Numbered from the stretch's first letter, positions 1 to 16,658 are shown. The stretch is DNA of 64,000 bases from Comamonas sp. (GCA_028690035.1 JAQVCA010000005.1:179309-243308); one strand, 5' to 3'. Notes: generated from the sequence alone by a model not told the origin. Program-made: numbers and translations.

Positions 1-425
1 TCGTCCATGCTGCGCACATAACGGCTGTGTTGGACTGCGGCGACTTTGGCAGTCTGCTCTGCGGCTTTGATGAGCCCCTGCTCGACGGCCTTGAGCAGCT
101 TTTGCAGCGTGATGGGCTTCTCCAGAAAAGACATGGCCCCAATGCGGGTGGCTTCGACAGCGGTTTCTATAGTGGCGTGACCACTCATCATGATCACCGG
201 CATGGTCAGCATGCCTGCGGCAGCCCACTCCTTGAGTAAGGAAACCCCATCGGTATCGGGCATCCAGATATCCAGCAACACCAAGTCAAAGGCTACCGCA
301 GCGCGGGCAGCTCGCGCCTGGGTCGCGTTCTCTGCAAGCTCTACGCTGTGACCTTCATCGTTCAGGATTTCCGACAACAGATCTCGTATGCCAAGCTCGT
401 CGTCCACCACCAGTATGTTTGCCAT
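1..425 (-). CDS. ntrX: NtrX-family response regulator, partial (receiver domain; C-terminus beyond window)
   Basis: Absent from the ORF track because its stop lies outside the window. Translating back from the CAT at 423-425 gives MANILVVDDELGIRDLLSEI and about 140 residues of a CheY-like receiver. The acidic pair is VVDD and the phospho-acceptor Asp lies near residue 54 in LVLLDIWMPDTDG. The conserved Ser/Thr is in MMSGHAT and the Lys in FLEKPI. In NtrX proteins a sigma-54 AAA+ ATPase and an HTH domain follow; these would be off the left edge. The start is 31 nt after the ntrY stop, so the kinase and regulator are a co-transcribed pair. The family is tied to nitrogen and redox control; the targets here are unknown. 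Confidence 0.9.
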   Translation of the reverse strand, partial: MANILVVDDELGIRDLLSEILNDEGHSVELAENATQARAARAAVAFDLVLLDIWMPDTDGVSLLKEWAAAGMLTMPVIMMSGHATIETAVEATRIGAMSFLEKPITLQKLLKAVEQGLIKAAEQTAKVAAVQHSRYVRSMD

Positions 426-456
426 GTCTCAAAAAATTTGAATGCGGTTGTGCCCC

Positions 457-2784
457 TCACGGCAGCCTTGCGTTGATGTCTGGGGCAAATGATAGCGACA
501 CTTGGGCGCCTTGTACGGCACCATCTTCCATGCGATTGCTCAAATCCACCCGGGCGCCATGCTCATCGGCGATCTTCTTGACCACTGCCAAGCCCAAGCC
601 GGTGCCCTTGGCCTTGGTGGTGACGTAGGGTTCAAACGCGCGCTGGATGATGGCATCGGCAAAGCCAGGGCCCCCATCGGCCACCGTCAGGCGCACACGC
701 CGCGCCGCAGGCATCCATTGGGTGCTAAGCCGCACCGGCGGCGGTGCGATGCCTTCGGCCTGGGCGCGCTGCAAGCTGGCATCTTGGGCGTTTTGCACTA
801 GGTTGTGCAGCACTTGGCGCAGTTGCTCGGCGTCGGCCGCGATCTGGGGGCAGGCCGGATCGAGCTGGGCCTGCACAGGTACCACCACCCCGTCGTCGGT
901 GTAGAGCTGCAGCAGGTCTTGCACCAGCGCGTTCACATCCACGGGCGCGAGTGTGGCCGCTGGCAAGCGTGCGTAATCACGAAACTCATTGACCAGACGC
1001 AGCATCGCGGCCACCTGATCCACGATGGTCTTGACCGACTTGAGCAACAGCGCCCGATCGGGCGGTGCCAGCTTGTCGGCCAGCTTGAACGCCAGGCGCT
1101 CTGCCGACAGCTGGATGGGCGTGAGCGGGTTTTTAATTTCATGCGCCACGCGGCGCGCCACCTCGGCCCAGGCCTGGGAACGCTGGGCCGAGACGATCTC
1201 GGAAATATCGTCAAACACCACCAGACGCTGGTCGTGCGGCAGCAGCGCGCCGCGCACCACCAGCGTGGTCTTGTCCTGGGGCACCTCTCCGGCGAGCACG
1301 TCGTCCAGCGGCTGCGTCGGTAGCTCAAACACCTGCTGCCAGCGGGCATGGCTGCCATCAGGCGCAGCTGCCAGAAACAGCGTGAACTGCTCGGCGACCA
1401 TGGCCGCAAAATCCTGCAGGTGGGGCACATCGGCCAGCTGGGGCTGTCCGCCTTCGCCCCAGGCAGGCATGTGCAGGATGCGCTGGGCACCAGGATTGCC
1501 GATGACCACGCGCCACTGGGCATCCAGCACCAGCACCCCTGCCGTGAGATTGTCCAGAATCGTCTGCAAATTGGTGCGTGCGGCCTGGATTTCTTCCACC
1601 CCGCGATCCACGGCCTGGCGCGCTTCCAGCAACTGCTGGGTCATAAGGGCAAACGAGCGTGTCAATCCCCCCACTTCATCACGCGCCTGCGACACGGCCT
1701 TGGGCGTCAGATCGCCGCGCGCCACATCGCGCACACCCTGGGCCAGCAGCAGCAGCGGTTGCGCCAGCTGGTTGCCAAACAGCACGGCCAGCAGCACGGC
1801 TCCAAAAACGGCCAGAAACAGGCTCAGCGTCAGCGTGCCGATGTACATGCGGCGCAAGCCCTCGCGGGCCAGCGCACGCTCTTGGTATTCGCGATGTGCC
1901 TCTTGCACTGCCAAGGCGTTACTGACCAGCGTGGCAGGCAGCGGGATGGAGGCCTGCAAAAAGCGCCCATCGGTCAACAGTCCCAATTTGCTGCTGGGTA
2001 CAGCCACCAAGGTGCGCACGCGCACCTGTTCCAAATTGGCGGTGGCGACCCAGTCGTCGTCCAGGCCTTCGATGGTGGTGATGGCGCGCGGGCTGTTGCG
2101 CAGGCTGCGCAAGACCTGGGAGCTGGGGCGCTCCGGGGTCAGATCGAGCAACGACTCTCCAGCTGTGGCCACGGCAACACCGGCGCTGTTCCAGAGAACC
2201 ACGTCGATGGCGCCCAGCTGCTCGCGCACCCGATCCAGCAACACCCCGGCTGCGGCGTCGGAGACGTCGGCCAGCGGCAAACTGGCATTGCGCGTGTTGT
2301 TGGCCATGTCGTTGGCCATGGCATCCAGCGTGACGCTGGCCAGATTGACGCCTGCCGTCAGCGCCCCTTCGACTTTGACGTCAAACCAGCTCTCGATGGA
2401 GCGCGAAACGAACTGGTACGACACCACGTACACCAGCGCCCCGGGCAACACCCCGACCAGGGCGAACATGGCTGCCAGCTTGAGCAGCATGCGACTGCCA
2501 AACTTGCGCTGGCGCCAGCGCACCACCAGACGCACTGCCATCCACAGCACCACCATGCACAGCGTGCCTGCGACCAAGATGTTCAGCGCCAGCAACCAGA
2601 CATAGTGGCGCTCATACAGCTCGCGGTTGTTGGTGGCCAGGGTCAGCAAAAACAGCAGCACCAGCCCCAGGGCTGCCATCACCGCCGCGCCCACCCCCAG
2701 CACCAGGTGGGCATTGGCGCGCAGACGCTGAGCGCCTCGTGCATCGGGGGCATCCGGGGTGGAGCGCGTGCCGGGTGTGCTCAT
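457..2784 (-). CDS. ntrY: NtrY-family membrane sensor histidine kinase
   Basis: 775 residues. The N-terminus has several membrane segments (about residues 25-125), then an extracytoplasmic part, another membrane segment near 315-340, and a HAMP-like region (FGNQLAQPLLLLAQGVRDVA). A PAS-like segment (LQTILDNLTAGVLVLD) precedes the kinase core. The phospho-accepting His is in RRVAHEIKNPLTPIQLSAERL near residue 546, the N-box is LHNLVQNAQDAS near 660, and the G-boxes are GGPGFAD and TGLGLAVVKKI near 715-735. Its ATG directly follows the TGA of the DUF4390 gene (TGAATG), so translation is probably coupled. The product should phosphorylate the adjacent NtrX. The start is fixed by that junction. 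Confidence 0.93.
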   Translation of the reverse strand: MSTPGTRSTPDAPDARGAQRLRANAHLVLGVGAAVMAALGLVLLFLLTLATNNRELYERHYVWLLALNILVAGTLCMVVLWMAVRLVVRWRQRKFGSRMLLKLAAMFALVGVLPGALVYVVSYQFVSRSIESWFDVKVEGALTAGVNLASVTLDAMANDMANNTRNASLPLADVSDAAAGVLLDRVREQLGAIDVVLWNSAGVAVATAGESLLDLTPERPSSQVLRSLRNSPRAITTIEGLDDDWVATANLEQVRVRTLVAVPSSKLGLLTDGRFLQASIPLPATLVSNALAVQEAHREYQERALAREGLRRMYIGTLTLSLFLAVFGAVLLAVLFGNQLAQPLLLLAQGVRDVARGDLTPKAVSQARDEVGGLTRSFALMTQQLLEARQAVDRGVEEIQAARTNLQTILDNLTAGVLVLDAQWRVVIGNPGAQRILHMPAWGEGGQPQLADVPHLQDFAAMVAEQFTLFLAAAPDGSHARWQQVFELPTQPLDDVLAGEVPQDKTTLVVRGALLPHDQRLVVFDDISEIVSAQRSQAWAEVARRVAHEIKNPLTPIQLSAERLAFKLADKLAPPDRALLLKSVKTIVDQVAAMLRLVNEFRDYARLPAATLAPVDVNALVQDLLQLYTDDGVVVPVQAQLDPACPQIAADAEQLRQVLHNLVQNAQDASLQRAQAEGIAPPPVRLSTQWMPAARRVRLTVADGGPGFADAIIQRAFEPYVTTKAKGTGLGLAVVKKIADEHGARVDLSNRMEDGAVQGAQVSLSFAPDINARLP

Positions 2785-3405
2785 TCAGAGCTGCTCCAGT
2801 TGCAGAACATGCTCTTGCTCAAAGAGCAAATTCCAGTCCGCTCGCCCCAAGGCGCCAATTTGTAGGGGTCGGGGCAAGTTCTTTAAATCAATGCGAAAGC
2901 GCAGCAGCAGCAGCACCTCACCCTGCTCTGGCAGCTCGGCACGCGAACCGATACGCCAGCGCACCAAGCGTTGCAGGGCGATCATGGCGTCGTCCAGGCT
3001 GGCGTAGGAGCTGCCCAGCGCTGCACCCAGCCCCAGGCGGCCATCCATCGGCTGGCTGCCTGTGTGCAGACGCCAGCGGCGGGTCAAAGCCTGGTAGCTC
3101 AGGCGCTGGTAGCGCCTCGCGGTCAGCAGCACCTGATCGCGCCAGTACCAGCGCTGGTGCAAAAGCTGCGCCTCGGCGACAAAGTGCACGGGCACGCCCT
3201 TGCGCAAAGCCTGCTCCACCACCGAGGGCAGCTGCCAGTGCACATCGCTGCTGAGCAGCAGATCATCGCCCTCGCGCTGCACGAGTACGCCATCGGGCAA
3301 GCGCAGCACGGCATCGTCTGCCGCACCTGGCAGCGGGCACCAGGTCAGCAGCAGCGCCGACAGCAGGGCGCGGCGCGCGCCATCGGGCAAGGAATCGCCC
3401 TGCAT
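2785..3405 (-). CDS. DUF4390 domain-containing protein
   Basis: 206 residues read from the ATG at 3405 (MQGDSLPDGARRALLSALLL). The 456-residue ORF in the track runs back through rsmB in a second frame, and only its last part is real. The N-terminus looks like a short signal peptide ending near LPGAAD. A beta-rich domain follows, ending in LPRPLQIGALGRADWNLLFE. A protein of this kind sits between rsmB and ntrY in many Burkholderiales, which supports the DUF4390 call. The function is unknown. The start is 17 nt after the rsmB stop, and the stop abuts the ntrY ATG. Confidence 0.8.
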   Translation of the reverse strand: MQGDSLPDGARRALLSALLLTWCPLPGAADDAVLRLPDGVLVQREGDDLLLSSDVHWQLPSVVEQALRKGVPVHFVAEAQLLHQRWYWRDQVLLTARRYQRLSYQALTRRWRLHTGSQPMDGRLGLGAALGSSYASLDDAMIALQRLVRWRIGSRAELPEQGEVLLLLRFRIDLKNLPRPLQIGALGRADWNLLFEQEHVLQLEQL

Positions 3406-3421
3406 CGGCTGCAGTGCGGTG

Positions 3422-4795
3422 TCAGGTCGCAGCTTTCTGCAGCAGGGCGTAGAAGAATCCATCGTGGTCACCAAGCTGATTGTCTGGCACACCCATCCCG
3501 CCAGGCAGCAAATGCCCCGGTGCTGGCAGGCATTCGGCGTTTTTGTTGCGCGCAACAAACGCATCGATCTGCCATTGGCCTTCTTCTTTGAACACCGAGC
3601 AGGTGCAATAGAGCAGGCGCCCACCGGGCTTGAGCAAGGGCCATAGAGCGTCCAGCAGCTGGGCCTGCAGCTGAGCAAGCTGGGCAATATCGCTGGAGCG
3701 GCGCAGCCAGCGCACATCGGGATGGCGGCGCACGATGCCCGAGGCCGAGCACGGTGCATCCAGCAAGATCGCATCCAGCTGTGCCGAAGCTCCGGCAGCG
3801 CGCTGCGCCGGGCGTGGCCACCAGCGGGCAACCTGGGCGGCATCGGCCACCACCACCTCGGCCTCGGCGGCCAACCCCAACCGCTGCAGGGTGTCGTGGA
3901 TGCGCTGGCTGCGCTGCGCGTCCACCTCCAGCGCATACACCTGGGCTTGGCCTGGGGCCAGCATCTCCAGCAGGTGCGCGGTTTTGCCACCAGGCGCGGC
4001 GCAGGCATCGAGCAGCTGTGCCTGCGCAGGCAACGCCCAGCCCTCCAGCAACAAGGGCGCGGCCAGTTGCGCAGCACCGTCCTGCACCGACACCACGCCT
4101 TGCGCAAACCCCGGCAGGCGCTGCACGGGCACCGGCTGGGCCAGCTGCACGCCATACGCGCCCACTGCCTGCCCCTGCAGACCGTGCGCTTGCAGCTGCT
4201 GCAAATAGGCAGCCGGGGTACTGTGCCGGGCGTTCACGCGCAGCACCATGGGCGCTGGTTGGTTGTTGGCCTGCAGGATGGCCTGCCAATGCCGGGGGTA
4301 CTGGCGGCGCAGCTTGTCCACCCACCAGCTTGGGTGGTTGTACACGGCTTGCACATCGCCTTGGGTGTGCTCCAGCAGCACGGCCTGCTCACGCAGAAAG
4401 CGGCGCAGGCAGGCATTGATAAAGCCGGCCTGGCGCAGCAAACCATGCTGGCGCGCGGCTTCCACAGTCTGGTTGACCAGCGTGAACGGGGTGTAGGGCG
4501 CCTGCTCGCTGTCGCTGAGCAAGGCCAGGGCGGTACACAGCAGCGCATCGACGGCGGGGGCAGGCGGCTTGGGCGCCAGCTGGGCGCGCAGGGCCTGGGC
4601 GCGGCCCAGGGCACGCAGCACGTGAAACAGCAATGCCTGCACGCCAGGGCGCCAGGCGCTGGGCACTTGTTCGAGCACCGCCGTACCCGAACGCCCAGCC
4701 TGAATGCCCTGCAGAGCCTGTGCCACGCGCCACAGTTGCTGGTGCAGCGCCACCGTGCCAGCAGCAGTGGCCGGGGAAGAAGAAGGGAGGGGCAT
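3422..4795 (-). CDS. rsmB: 16S rRNA (cytosine-967-C5)-methyltransferase RsmB
   Basis: 457 residues. An N-terminal NusB-like helical domain (about 10-145) precedes a Rossmann methyltransferase domain. The SAM-binding motif LLDACAAPGGKTAHLLEML lies near 260-278. Catalytic motif IV, DAPCSASGIVRRHPDVRW, is near 347, and the nucleophile motif YCTCSVFKEEG is near 395. RsmB methylates C967 of 16S rRNA during 30S assembly. In many Burkholderiales it follows def and fmt; here those two genes lie about 38 kb away and a LemA-like gene precedes it, 14 nt upstream. Confidence 0.95.
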   Translation of the reverse strand: MPLPSSSPATAAGTVALHQQLWRVAQALQGIQAGRSGTAVLEQVPSAWRPGVQALLFHVLRALGRAQALRAQLAPKPPAPAVDALLCTALALLSDSEQAPYTPFTLVNQTVEAARQHGLLRQAGFINACLRRFLREQAVLLEHTQGDVQAVYNHPSWWVDKLRRQYPRHWQAILQANNQPAPMVLRVNARHSTPAAYLQQLQAHGLQGQAVGAYGVQLAQPVPVQRLPGFAQGVVSVQDGAAQLAAPLLLEGWALPAQAQLLDACAAPGGKTAHLLEMLAPGQAQVYALEVDAQRSQRIHDTLQRLGLAAEAEVVVADAAQVARWWPRPAQRAAGASAQLDAILLDAPCSASGIVRRHPDVRWLRRSSDIAQLAQLQAQLLDALWPLLKPGGRLLYCTCSVFKEEGQWQIDAFVARNKNAECLPAPGHLLPGGMGVPDNQLGDHDGFFYALLQKAAT

Positions 4796-4809
4796 GACTC
4801 AGAACTCCA

Positions 4810-5418
4810 TCACAAAGGGGGGGTAGAAAGCGCAAAGCCACGGGCCGGGTGCAAACCCAGCACCTTGGCCCACCAGCTGCCCGGCGCCAGCGCCAGAGCC
4901 TGGTTGTAGGCCTGCACGGCCTGATTGAACGCTTGCAGGCGGTGCAGCAAGACGGTGTGCTGTTCCTGCCAGGCAGCCACGGTCTGGGTCAGCCACAGGG
5001 TGTGCGTGCCCTCTTCGGCTGCGCAGGACTGCAGCGCGGTGGCTGCACGTTCAGCGGTCTGCACATACGCCTGCCAGGCAGCCTGCAGGCTTTGCCAAAT
5101 GCCATCGAGCTGTGCCAGCGCTTCGGCATGCAGCGGGTTGGCACGCACCTGGGCCAAGGCGCTGCTGAGCAGATCGGCCGTGGGCTGCAGCGCCTGAAAT
5201 GCCGCCTGCGCCGCTGGTGGCACCTGGGCCTGATCGGACAGGCCGTGCAGCCAGTGCAAAGCCTGCTGCAACTGTGCATCGACCGGCTCAAAGGCTGCGC
5301 GGATCTGGGTGCGCAAGCGCTTGAAGCGCCGATAGCCACCCACGCACCAACACAGCAGCACAAACAGTGCCAGCAGCCACCAGCCCAGCGCCCAGGCGCT
5401 GGCCCACATGGCACTCAT
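4810..5418 (-). CDS. LemA family protein
   Basis: 202 residues. One membrane segment (about 9-28, ALGWWLLALFVLLCWCVGGY) is followed by a charged RFKRLRTQIRAAFEPVDAQLQQ stretch and an all-helical region. The C-terminus, FNQAVQAYNQALALAP...AKVLGLHPARGF, matches the conserved LemA ending (YN...P...A...GF.P). LemA proteins are membrane-anchored helical proteins without a settled biochemical role. This copy is divergent, and the usual LIPNLVE motif is not seen. GGAG lies 7 nt before the ATG at 5418; ATG at 5409 is an alternative start. It heads the rsmB-DUF4390-ntrYX gene run. Confidence 0.7.
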   Translation of the reverse strand: MSAMWASAWALGWWLLALFVLLCWCVGGYRRFKRLRTQIRAAFEPVDAQLQQALHWLHGLSDQAQVPPAAQAAFQALQPTADLLSSALAQVRANPLHAEALAQLDGIWQSLQAAWQAYVQTAERAATALQSCAAEEGTHTLWLTQTVAAWQEQHTVLLHRLQAFNQAVQAYNQALALAPGSWWAKVLGLHPARGFALSTPPL

Positions 5419-5427
5419 GGTGCCACT

Positions 5428-5497
5428 CCAATTAATAAAAACATAGCTACTTGCGCTTGCTGGATAAAGGTAAAAGCCACTTTTTATTCAAAAATTA
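5428..5497. repeat. Dispersed intergenic repeat, copy A (short form)
   Basis: The left arm reads AATAAAAACATAGCTACTTG then CGCTTGCTGGATAAAGG. The other end, read on the minus strand, starts AATAAAAAGTGGCTTTTACC, resembling the outer end of copy B. The central stem of the longer copies is mostly missing. It lies between the rpoC terminator and the LemA start. Confidence 0.6.
5463..5491 (-). promoter_or_regulatory. Possible sigma-70 promoter of the lemA-rsmB-ntrYX run, inside repeat copy A
   Basis: On the minus strand TTGAAT (5486-5491) is followed after exactly 17 nt by TTTATC (5463-5468), about 45 nt upstream of the LemA start. The -10 element is weak. It lies within the dispersed repeat, so the repeat may have supplied it. 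By eye only. Confidence 0.3.
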
Positions 5498-5533
5498 AAA
5501 CACCCCCTGCAAGCATCGTACCTGCAGGGGGTG
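5491..5533 (-). terminator. Rho-independent terminator of rpoC (rpoBC operon)
   Basis: A perfect 11-bp stem CACCCCCTGCA / TGCAGGGGGTG (5501-5511 with 5523-5533) has an 11-nt loop. On the minus strand it is followed by TTTTAATTTTT. It lies about 60 nt after the rpoC stop. Confidence 0.85.
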
Positions 5534-5595
5534 AAAAAGCAGCGCCTCTGCGTGCACGCCTTGCACCTGCACGGGGCAGGCGCAAGGCATGGGGC

Positions 5596-9798
<4,203 letters not shown>

Positions 9799-9825
9799 AT
9801 GACTCTTTCCCTTTTTCAAAAACTA

Positions 9826-9912
9826 TAGCTGTTGGCGCTTTATTTGGAAGGATTTGCGATAGCTATCTACCGCAAATCCTTGATCCATCAGCGCCAGGCG
9901 CTCACTTTTTAT
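9826..9912. repeat. Dispersed intergenic repeat, copy B (between rpoB and rpoC)
   Basis: Outer arms: CTATAGCTGTTGGCGCTTTA on the left and, read inverted from the right, AAAAAGTGAGCGCCTGGCGC. The inner stem AAGGATTTGCG / CGCAAATCCTT is a perfect 11 bp around ATAGCTATCTAC. It starts about 12 nt after the rpoB stop and ends just before the rpoC ribosome-binding site, so it must be transcribed inside the rpoBC mRNA. Confidence 0.85.
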
Positions 9913-9918
9913 TAAGCC

Positions 9919-14031
<4,113 letters not shown>

Positions 14032-14200
14032 GAGATCTCCGGGCAAAGACATGAGTCCTGGGTCTGGGGCGACACTGCCCGGCAAAAGTGGACGCTACTT
14101 TTGCCGGCTTGGCGGTTGGCCACTACCAACCAATGGCGGACGGCGATGCATTGCACATCGCCCGAGCCAAGGTATCTTCTGCTGTCGGGGTGCCAGAAGA

Positions 14201-14234
14201 CACGAGAAAATCCAGACTACTGGACTTTCTCGTG
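14201..14234 (-). promoter_or_regulatory. 15-bp hairpin in the rplL-rpoB intergenic RNA (processing site or attenuator)
   Basis: The transcript strand reads CACGAGAAAGTCCAG, a TAGT loop, then CTGGATTTTCTCGTG: 15 pairs including one G-U. Long stems between rplL and rpoB are known in E. coli as an RNase III cleavage site and a partial attenuator. The role here is inferred from position and shape. Confidence 0.6.
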
Positions 14235-14273
14235 CGCTCTCACGCAGCTTGAATGCATATTGCACAGGCGCCA

Positions 14274-14306
14274 AAGGCTGGAGGCTCTTGCGAGCTCTCC
14301 AGCCTT
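14274..14306 (-). terminator. Strong GNRA-capped hairpin after rplL (attenuator-like, no U-tract)
   Basis: The transcript strand reads AAGGCTGGAG, a bulged A, GCTC, loop GCAA, GAGC, CTCCAGCCTT. It starts 16 nt after the rplL stop. No T-run follows, so it is more likely a partial attenuator or mRNA-stabilising structure than a full terminator. Confidence 0.6.
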
Positions 14307-14322
14307 AGGAAAGATGGCTCAA

Positions 14323-14697
14323 TTACTTGAGTTCAGCCTTAGCGCCAGCGTCAACCAGCTTCTTCACAGCAGCTTCAGCGTCGGCCTTAGGAGCGGCTTC
14401 CTTCACGGTCTTGGGTGCGCCATCGACCAGATCCTTGGCTTCTTTCAGGCCCAGACCAGTGATTTCACGCACAGCCTTGATCACCGAAACCTTGTTGGCG
14501 CCGGCATCTTGCAACACCACGTCAAACTCGGTTTTTTCTTCAGCGACAGCAGCACCGGCAGCAGCACCGGCAGCAGGAGCGGCCATAGCAGCAGCGCTCA
14601 CGCCAAATTTCTCTTCAATTGCCTTGACCAGGTCGTTCAGTTCCAGGACGGTCATGCTGTCCAGGGCGGTCAAGAATGCGTCTTTATCGAATGCCAT
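14323..14697 (-). CDS. rplL: 50S ribosomal protein L7/L12
   Basis: 124 residues. The N-terminal dimerisation helices ([33 protein letters not shown]) are followed by an Ala/Gly-rich hinge (about 35-55) and the C-terminal factor-binding domain, which contains [31 protein letters not shown]. The length is normal. It forms the ribosomal stalk with L10 and recruits translational GTPases. It is 44 nt downstream of rplJ. Confidence 0.98.
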   Translation of the reverse strand: MAFDKDAFLTALDSMTVLELNDLVKAIEEKFGVSAAAMAAPAAGAAAGAAVAEEKTEFDVVLQDAGANKVSVIKAVREITGLGLKEAKDLVDGAPKTVKEAAPKADAEAAVKKLVDAGAKAELK

Positions 14698-14741
14698 TTT
14701 GATTTCCTAACAAGATTGGTTGGTTGTTGCTGCGCTTAAGC

Positions 14742-15251
14742 TTAAGCTTCAGCAGCAGGTTCGCCTTCGCCCTTTTTGGCCGCCAAAGCGCCCAACACCA
14801 CAGCAGTGCGGGAGATGGGGGACATGAGCAGGCCGCACAATTGCGCCAGCAACACGTCTTTCGAGGGGATATTGGCCAGCTCTTTCACGCCATTGACGTC
14901 TAGGGACTTGCCTGCAAACGCACCGCCACGGATGACCAATTTATCGTTGGTCTTGGCGAAATCGGCCACCACCTTGGCGGCAGCGACTGCGTCTTCAGAG
15001 AAGCCATAGACCAGCGGGCCGGTCATCTGGTCGGCCACAACGTCAAACTGGCTGCCAGCCACAGCACGGCGGGCCAGGGTGTTTTTCAACACACTCAGGC
15101 TCACACCCTTGCTACGGGCATCAGCACGCAGTTTGGTCATATCGGCGACCGTGATGCCGCGGTATTCCGCGATCACAAGCGTTTGAGCTTTAGCGGCGAG
15201 GCTGGTCACTTCATTGATGACCGCTTCTTTCTCACTGCGATTCAGACTCAA
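14742..15251 (-). CDS. rplJ: 50S ribosomal protein L10
   Basis: 169 residues beginning [20 protein letters not shown]. An rRNA-binding N-terminal domain ([17 protein letters not shown]...LKNTLARRA) is followed by C-terminal helices that carry L7/L12 dimers. It is preceded by AAGGAG and a 233-nt leader that resembles the autoregulatory L10 leader. In the known system excess L10-L12 represses translation of rplJL by binding that leader. Confidence 0.97.
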   Translation of the reverse strand: MSLNRSEKEAVINEVTSLAAKAQTLVIAEYRGITVADMTKLRADARSKGVSLSVLKNTLARRAVAGSQFDVVADQMTGPLVYGFSEDAVAAAKVVADFAKTNDKLVIRGGAFAGKSLDVNGVKELANIPSKDVLLAQLCGLLMSPISRTAVVLGALAAKKGEGEPAAEA

Positions 15252-15339
15252 GGTCTACTCCTTCGTATGCGCACTTGCGAAAATCGTTCGTGCGCGCTCT
15301 TGGGTATGCAGCGACCAACTGTTAGAAAGAGCATATGTC

Positions 15340-15415
15340 TTCCATCTGCAGCAGGTTCGCCATCTACGCTGGCTAACATTAAGCACCAGGGAAAAGTCCC
15401 GTGCACCAGCGGTCT
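15340..15415 (-). ncRNA. Putative L10 leader (autoregulatory mRNA element of rplJL)
   Basis: The transcript strand holds CGCTGG (15406-15411) pairing with CCAGCG (15367-15372). Inside it are GCAC/GTGC and GGG/CCC helices and an internal AATGTTAG segment. Position (rplA-rplJ gap) and a basal stem with an asymmetric internal loop fit the L10 leader family. This was judged by eye, without a covariance model. Confidence 0.55.
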
Positions 15416-15419
15416 TGGA

Positions 15420-15471
15420 TGGCCTATGCACAAGTGCATAGCCCACCACATCCGGTTTTTAGGTAACCGGA
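15420..15471. other. Two small hairpins in the rplA-rplJ gap
   Basis: CCTATGCAC/GTGCATAG(C) around 15422-15442 has a 2-nt centre. CCGGTT/AACCGG spans 15453-15471 with a 7-nt loop, directly after the rplA stop. Neither has a T-run. Their role is unknown; they could mark the end of the rplKA message or pauses before the L10 leader. Confidence 0.4.
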
Positions 15472-15484
15472 GATTATAGCAAAA

Positions 15485-16180
15485 TTATGCTGCAATGGTT
15501 TGCGTATCCACACGAACGCCAACGCCCATCGTAGACGAAAGCGCTACCTTGCGCAGGTACACACCCTTGCTGGTGGCTGGCTTGGCCTTATTCAAGGCAT
15601 CAAGAAGCGCCGCCAAGTTACCCTGCAGCTTGGCATCGTCAAACGAACGGCGACCAATAGTGCTATGCACGATACCGGCTTTATCAACACGGAACTGCAC
15701 TTGACCTGCTTTGGCGTTCTTCACTGCCGTGGCGACATCCGGGGTTACCGTACCAACCTTCGGGTTAGGCATCAGGCCACGTGGACCCAGGATCTGACCC
15801 AAAGTACCCACGACACGCATGGCGTCGGGAGCAGCAATGACCACATCGAAAGGCATATCGCCAGCCTTGACCATAGCAGCCAAGTCATCCATACCAACGA
15901 TGTCTGCTCCAGCGGCCTTAGCTTCTTCAGCCTTGGCACCTTGTGCAAACACGGCCACACGCGTTGTCTTGCCCGTACCATTTGGCAGTACTACAGCACC
16001 ACGCACCACTTGATCCGATTTACGAGCATCCACACCCAACTGCACAGCCACATCGATGGACTCATCGAACTTAGCGGTAGCAGCATCCTTCACCAGAGCG
16101 ACGGCTTCAGCGAAGGGGTACAAGCGGTTTGCATCCACTTTGCCCTGGAGGGCTTTTTGTTTCTTGGTCAATTTGGCCAT
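15485..16180 (-). CDS. rplA: 50S ribosomal protein L1
   Basis: 231 residues from the ATG at 16180 ([20 protein letters not shown]); the track's 6 extra N-terminal codons are not part of L1. It contains the RNA-binding core ([34 protein letters not shown]) and the conserved [15 protein letters not shown] near 130. The start directly follows the rplK stop. L1 forms the mobile L1 stalk and in E. coli represses rplKA translation. Confidence 0.97.
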   Translation of the reverse strand: MAKLTKKQKALQGKVDANRLYPFAEAVALVKDAATAKFDESIDVAVQLGVDARKSDQVVRGAVVLPNGTGKTTRVAVFAQGAKAEEAKAAGADIVGMDDLAAMVKAGDMPFDVVIAAPDAMRVVGTLGQILGPRGLMPNPKVGTVTPDVATAVKNAKAGQVQFRVDKAGIVHSTIGRRSFDDAKLQGNLAALLDALNKAKPATSKGVYLRKVALSSTMGVGVRVDTQTIAA

Positions 16181-16181
16181 A

Positions 16182-16613
16182 TCACACACCCTCCACAATC
16201 ACACCCATGGAACGGGCCGAACCGGCCAGCGTACGCACAGCAGCATCCATATCGGCTGCTGTCATGTCCTTGAGCTTAGTCTTGGCAATTTCTTCCAACT
16301 GCTCGCGGGTGATCTTACCGACCTTGGCTTTCAAGGGGTTCGCAGAACCCTTGTCCAGCTTTGCAGCCTTTTTGATCAGCACTGCTGCAGGTGGCGACTT
16401 GATGACAAAAGTGAAGCTTTTGTCTGCAAAAGCAGTAATCACCACAGGTAGAGGCAGACCAGGCTCAATACCCTGGGTCTGTGCGTTGAACGCCTTGCAG
16501 AACTCCATGATATTAAGACCACGCTGACCCAATGCGGGGCCAATCGGAGGGGATGGATTGGCTTTACCAGCTGGCACTTGCAGCTTGATGAAGCCGACGA
16601 TTTTTTTCGCCAT
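16182..16613 (-). CDS. rplK: 50S ribosomal protein L11
   Basis: 143 residues from the ATG at 16613 ([20 protein letters not shown]), preceded by AAGGAG; the track start 15 codons earlier lies in the leader. The [24 protein letters not shown] motif and a C-terminal domain that binds the GTPase-associated rRNA are present. It overlaps the rplA region closely (1 nt gap), so rplK-rplA is a unit. Confidence 0.97.
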   Translation of the reverse strand: MAKKIVGFIKLQVPAGKANPSPPIGPALGQRGLNIMEFCKAFNAQTQGIEPGLPLPVVITAFADKSFTFVIKSPPAAVLIKKAAKLDKGSANPLKAKVGKITREQLEEIAKTKLKDMTAADMDAAVRTLAGSARSMGVIVEGV

Positions 16614-16629
16614 AAGGATCTCCTTGCGG

Positions 16630-16658
16630 GTATAACGCACCAAGGTTTGTGTAGCCAA
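16630..16658 (-). promoter_or_regulatory. Candidate promoter of rplKA
   Basis: Minus strand TTGGCT (16653-16658), 17 nt, TTATAC (16630-16635), about 15 nt before the rplK ATG. The spacing is ideal but it leaves a very short leader. By-eye call. Confidence 0.35.

Noticed and set aside
2785-4155. 456-residue reading of the DUF4390 frame through rsmB
   Set aside because: The first 250 residues are a second frame inside rsmB; homology to DUF4390 starts only after the rsmB stop, so the start was set at 3405.
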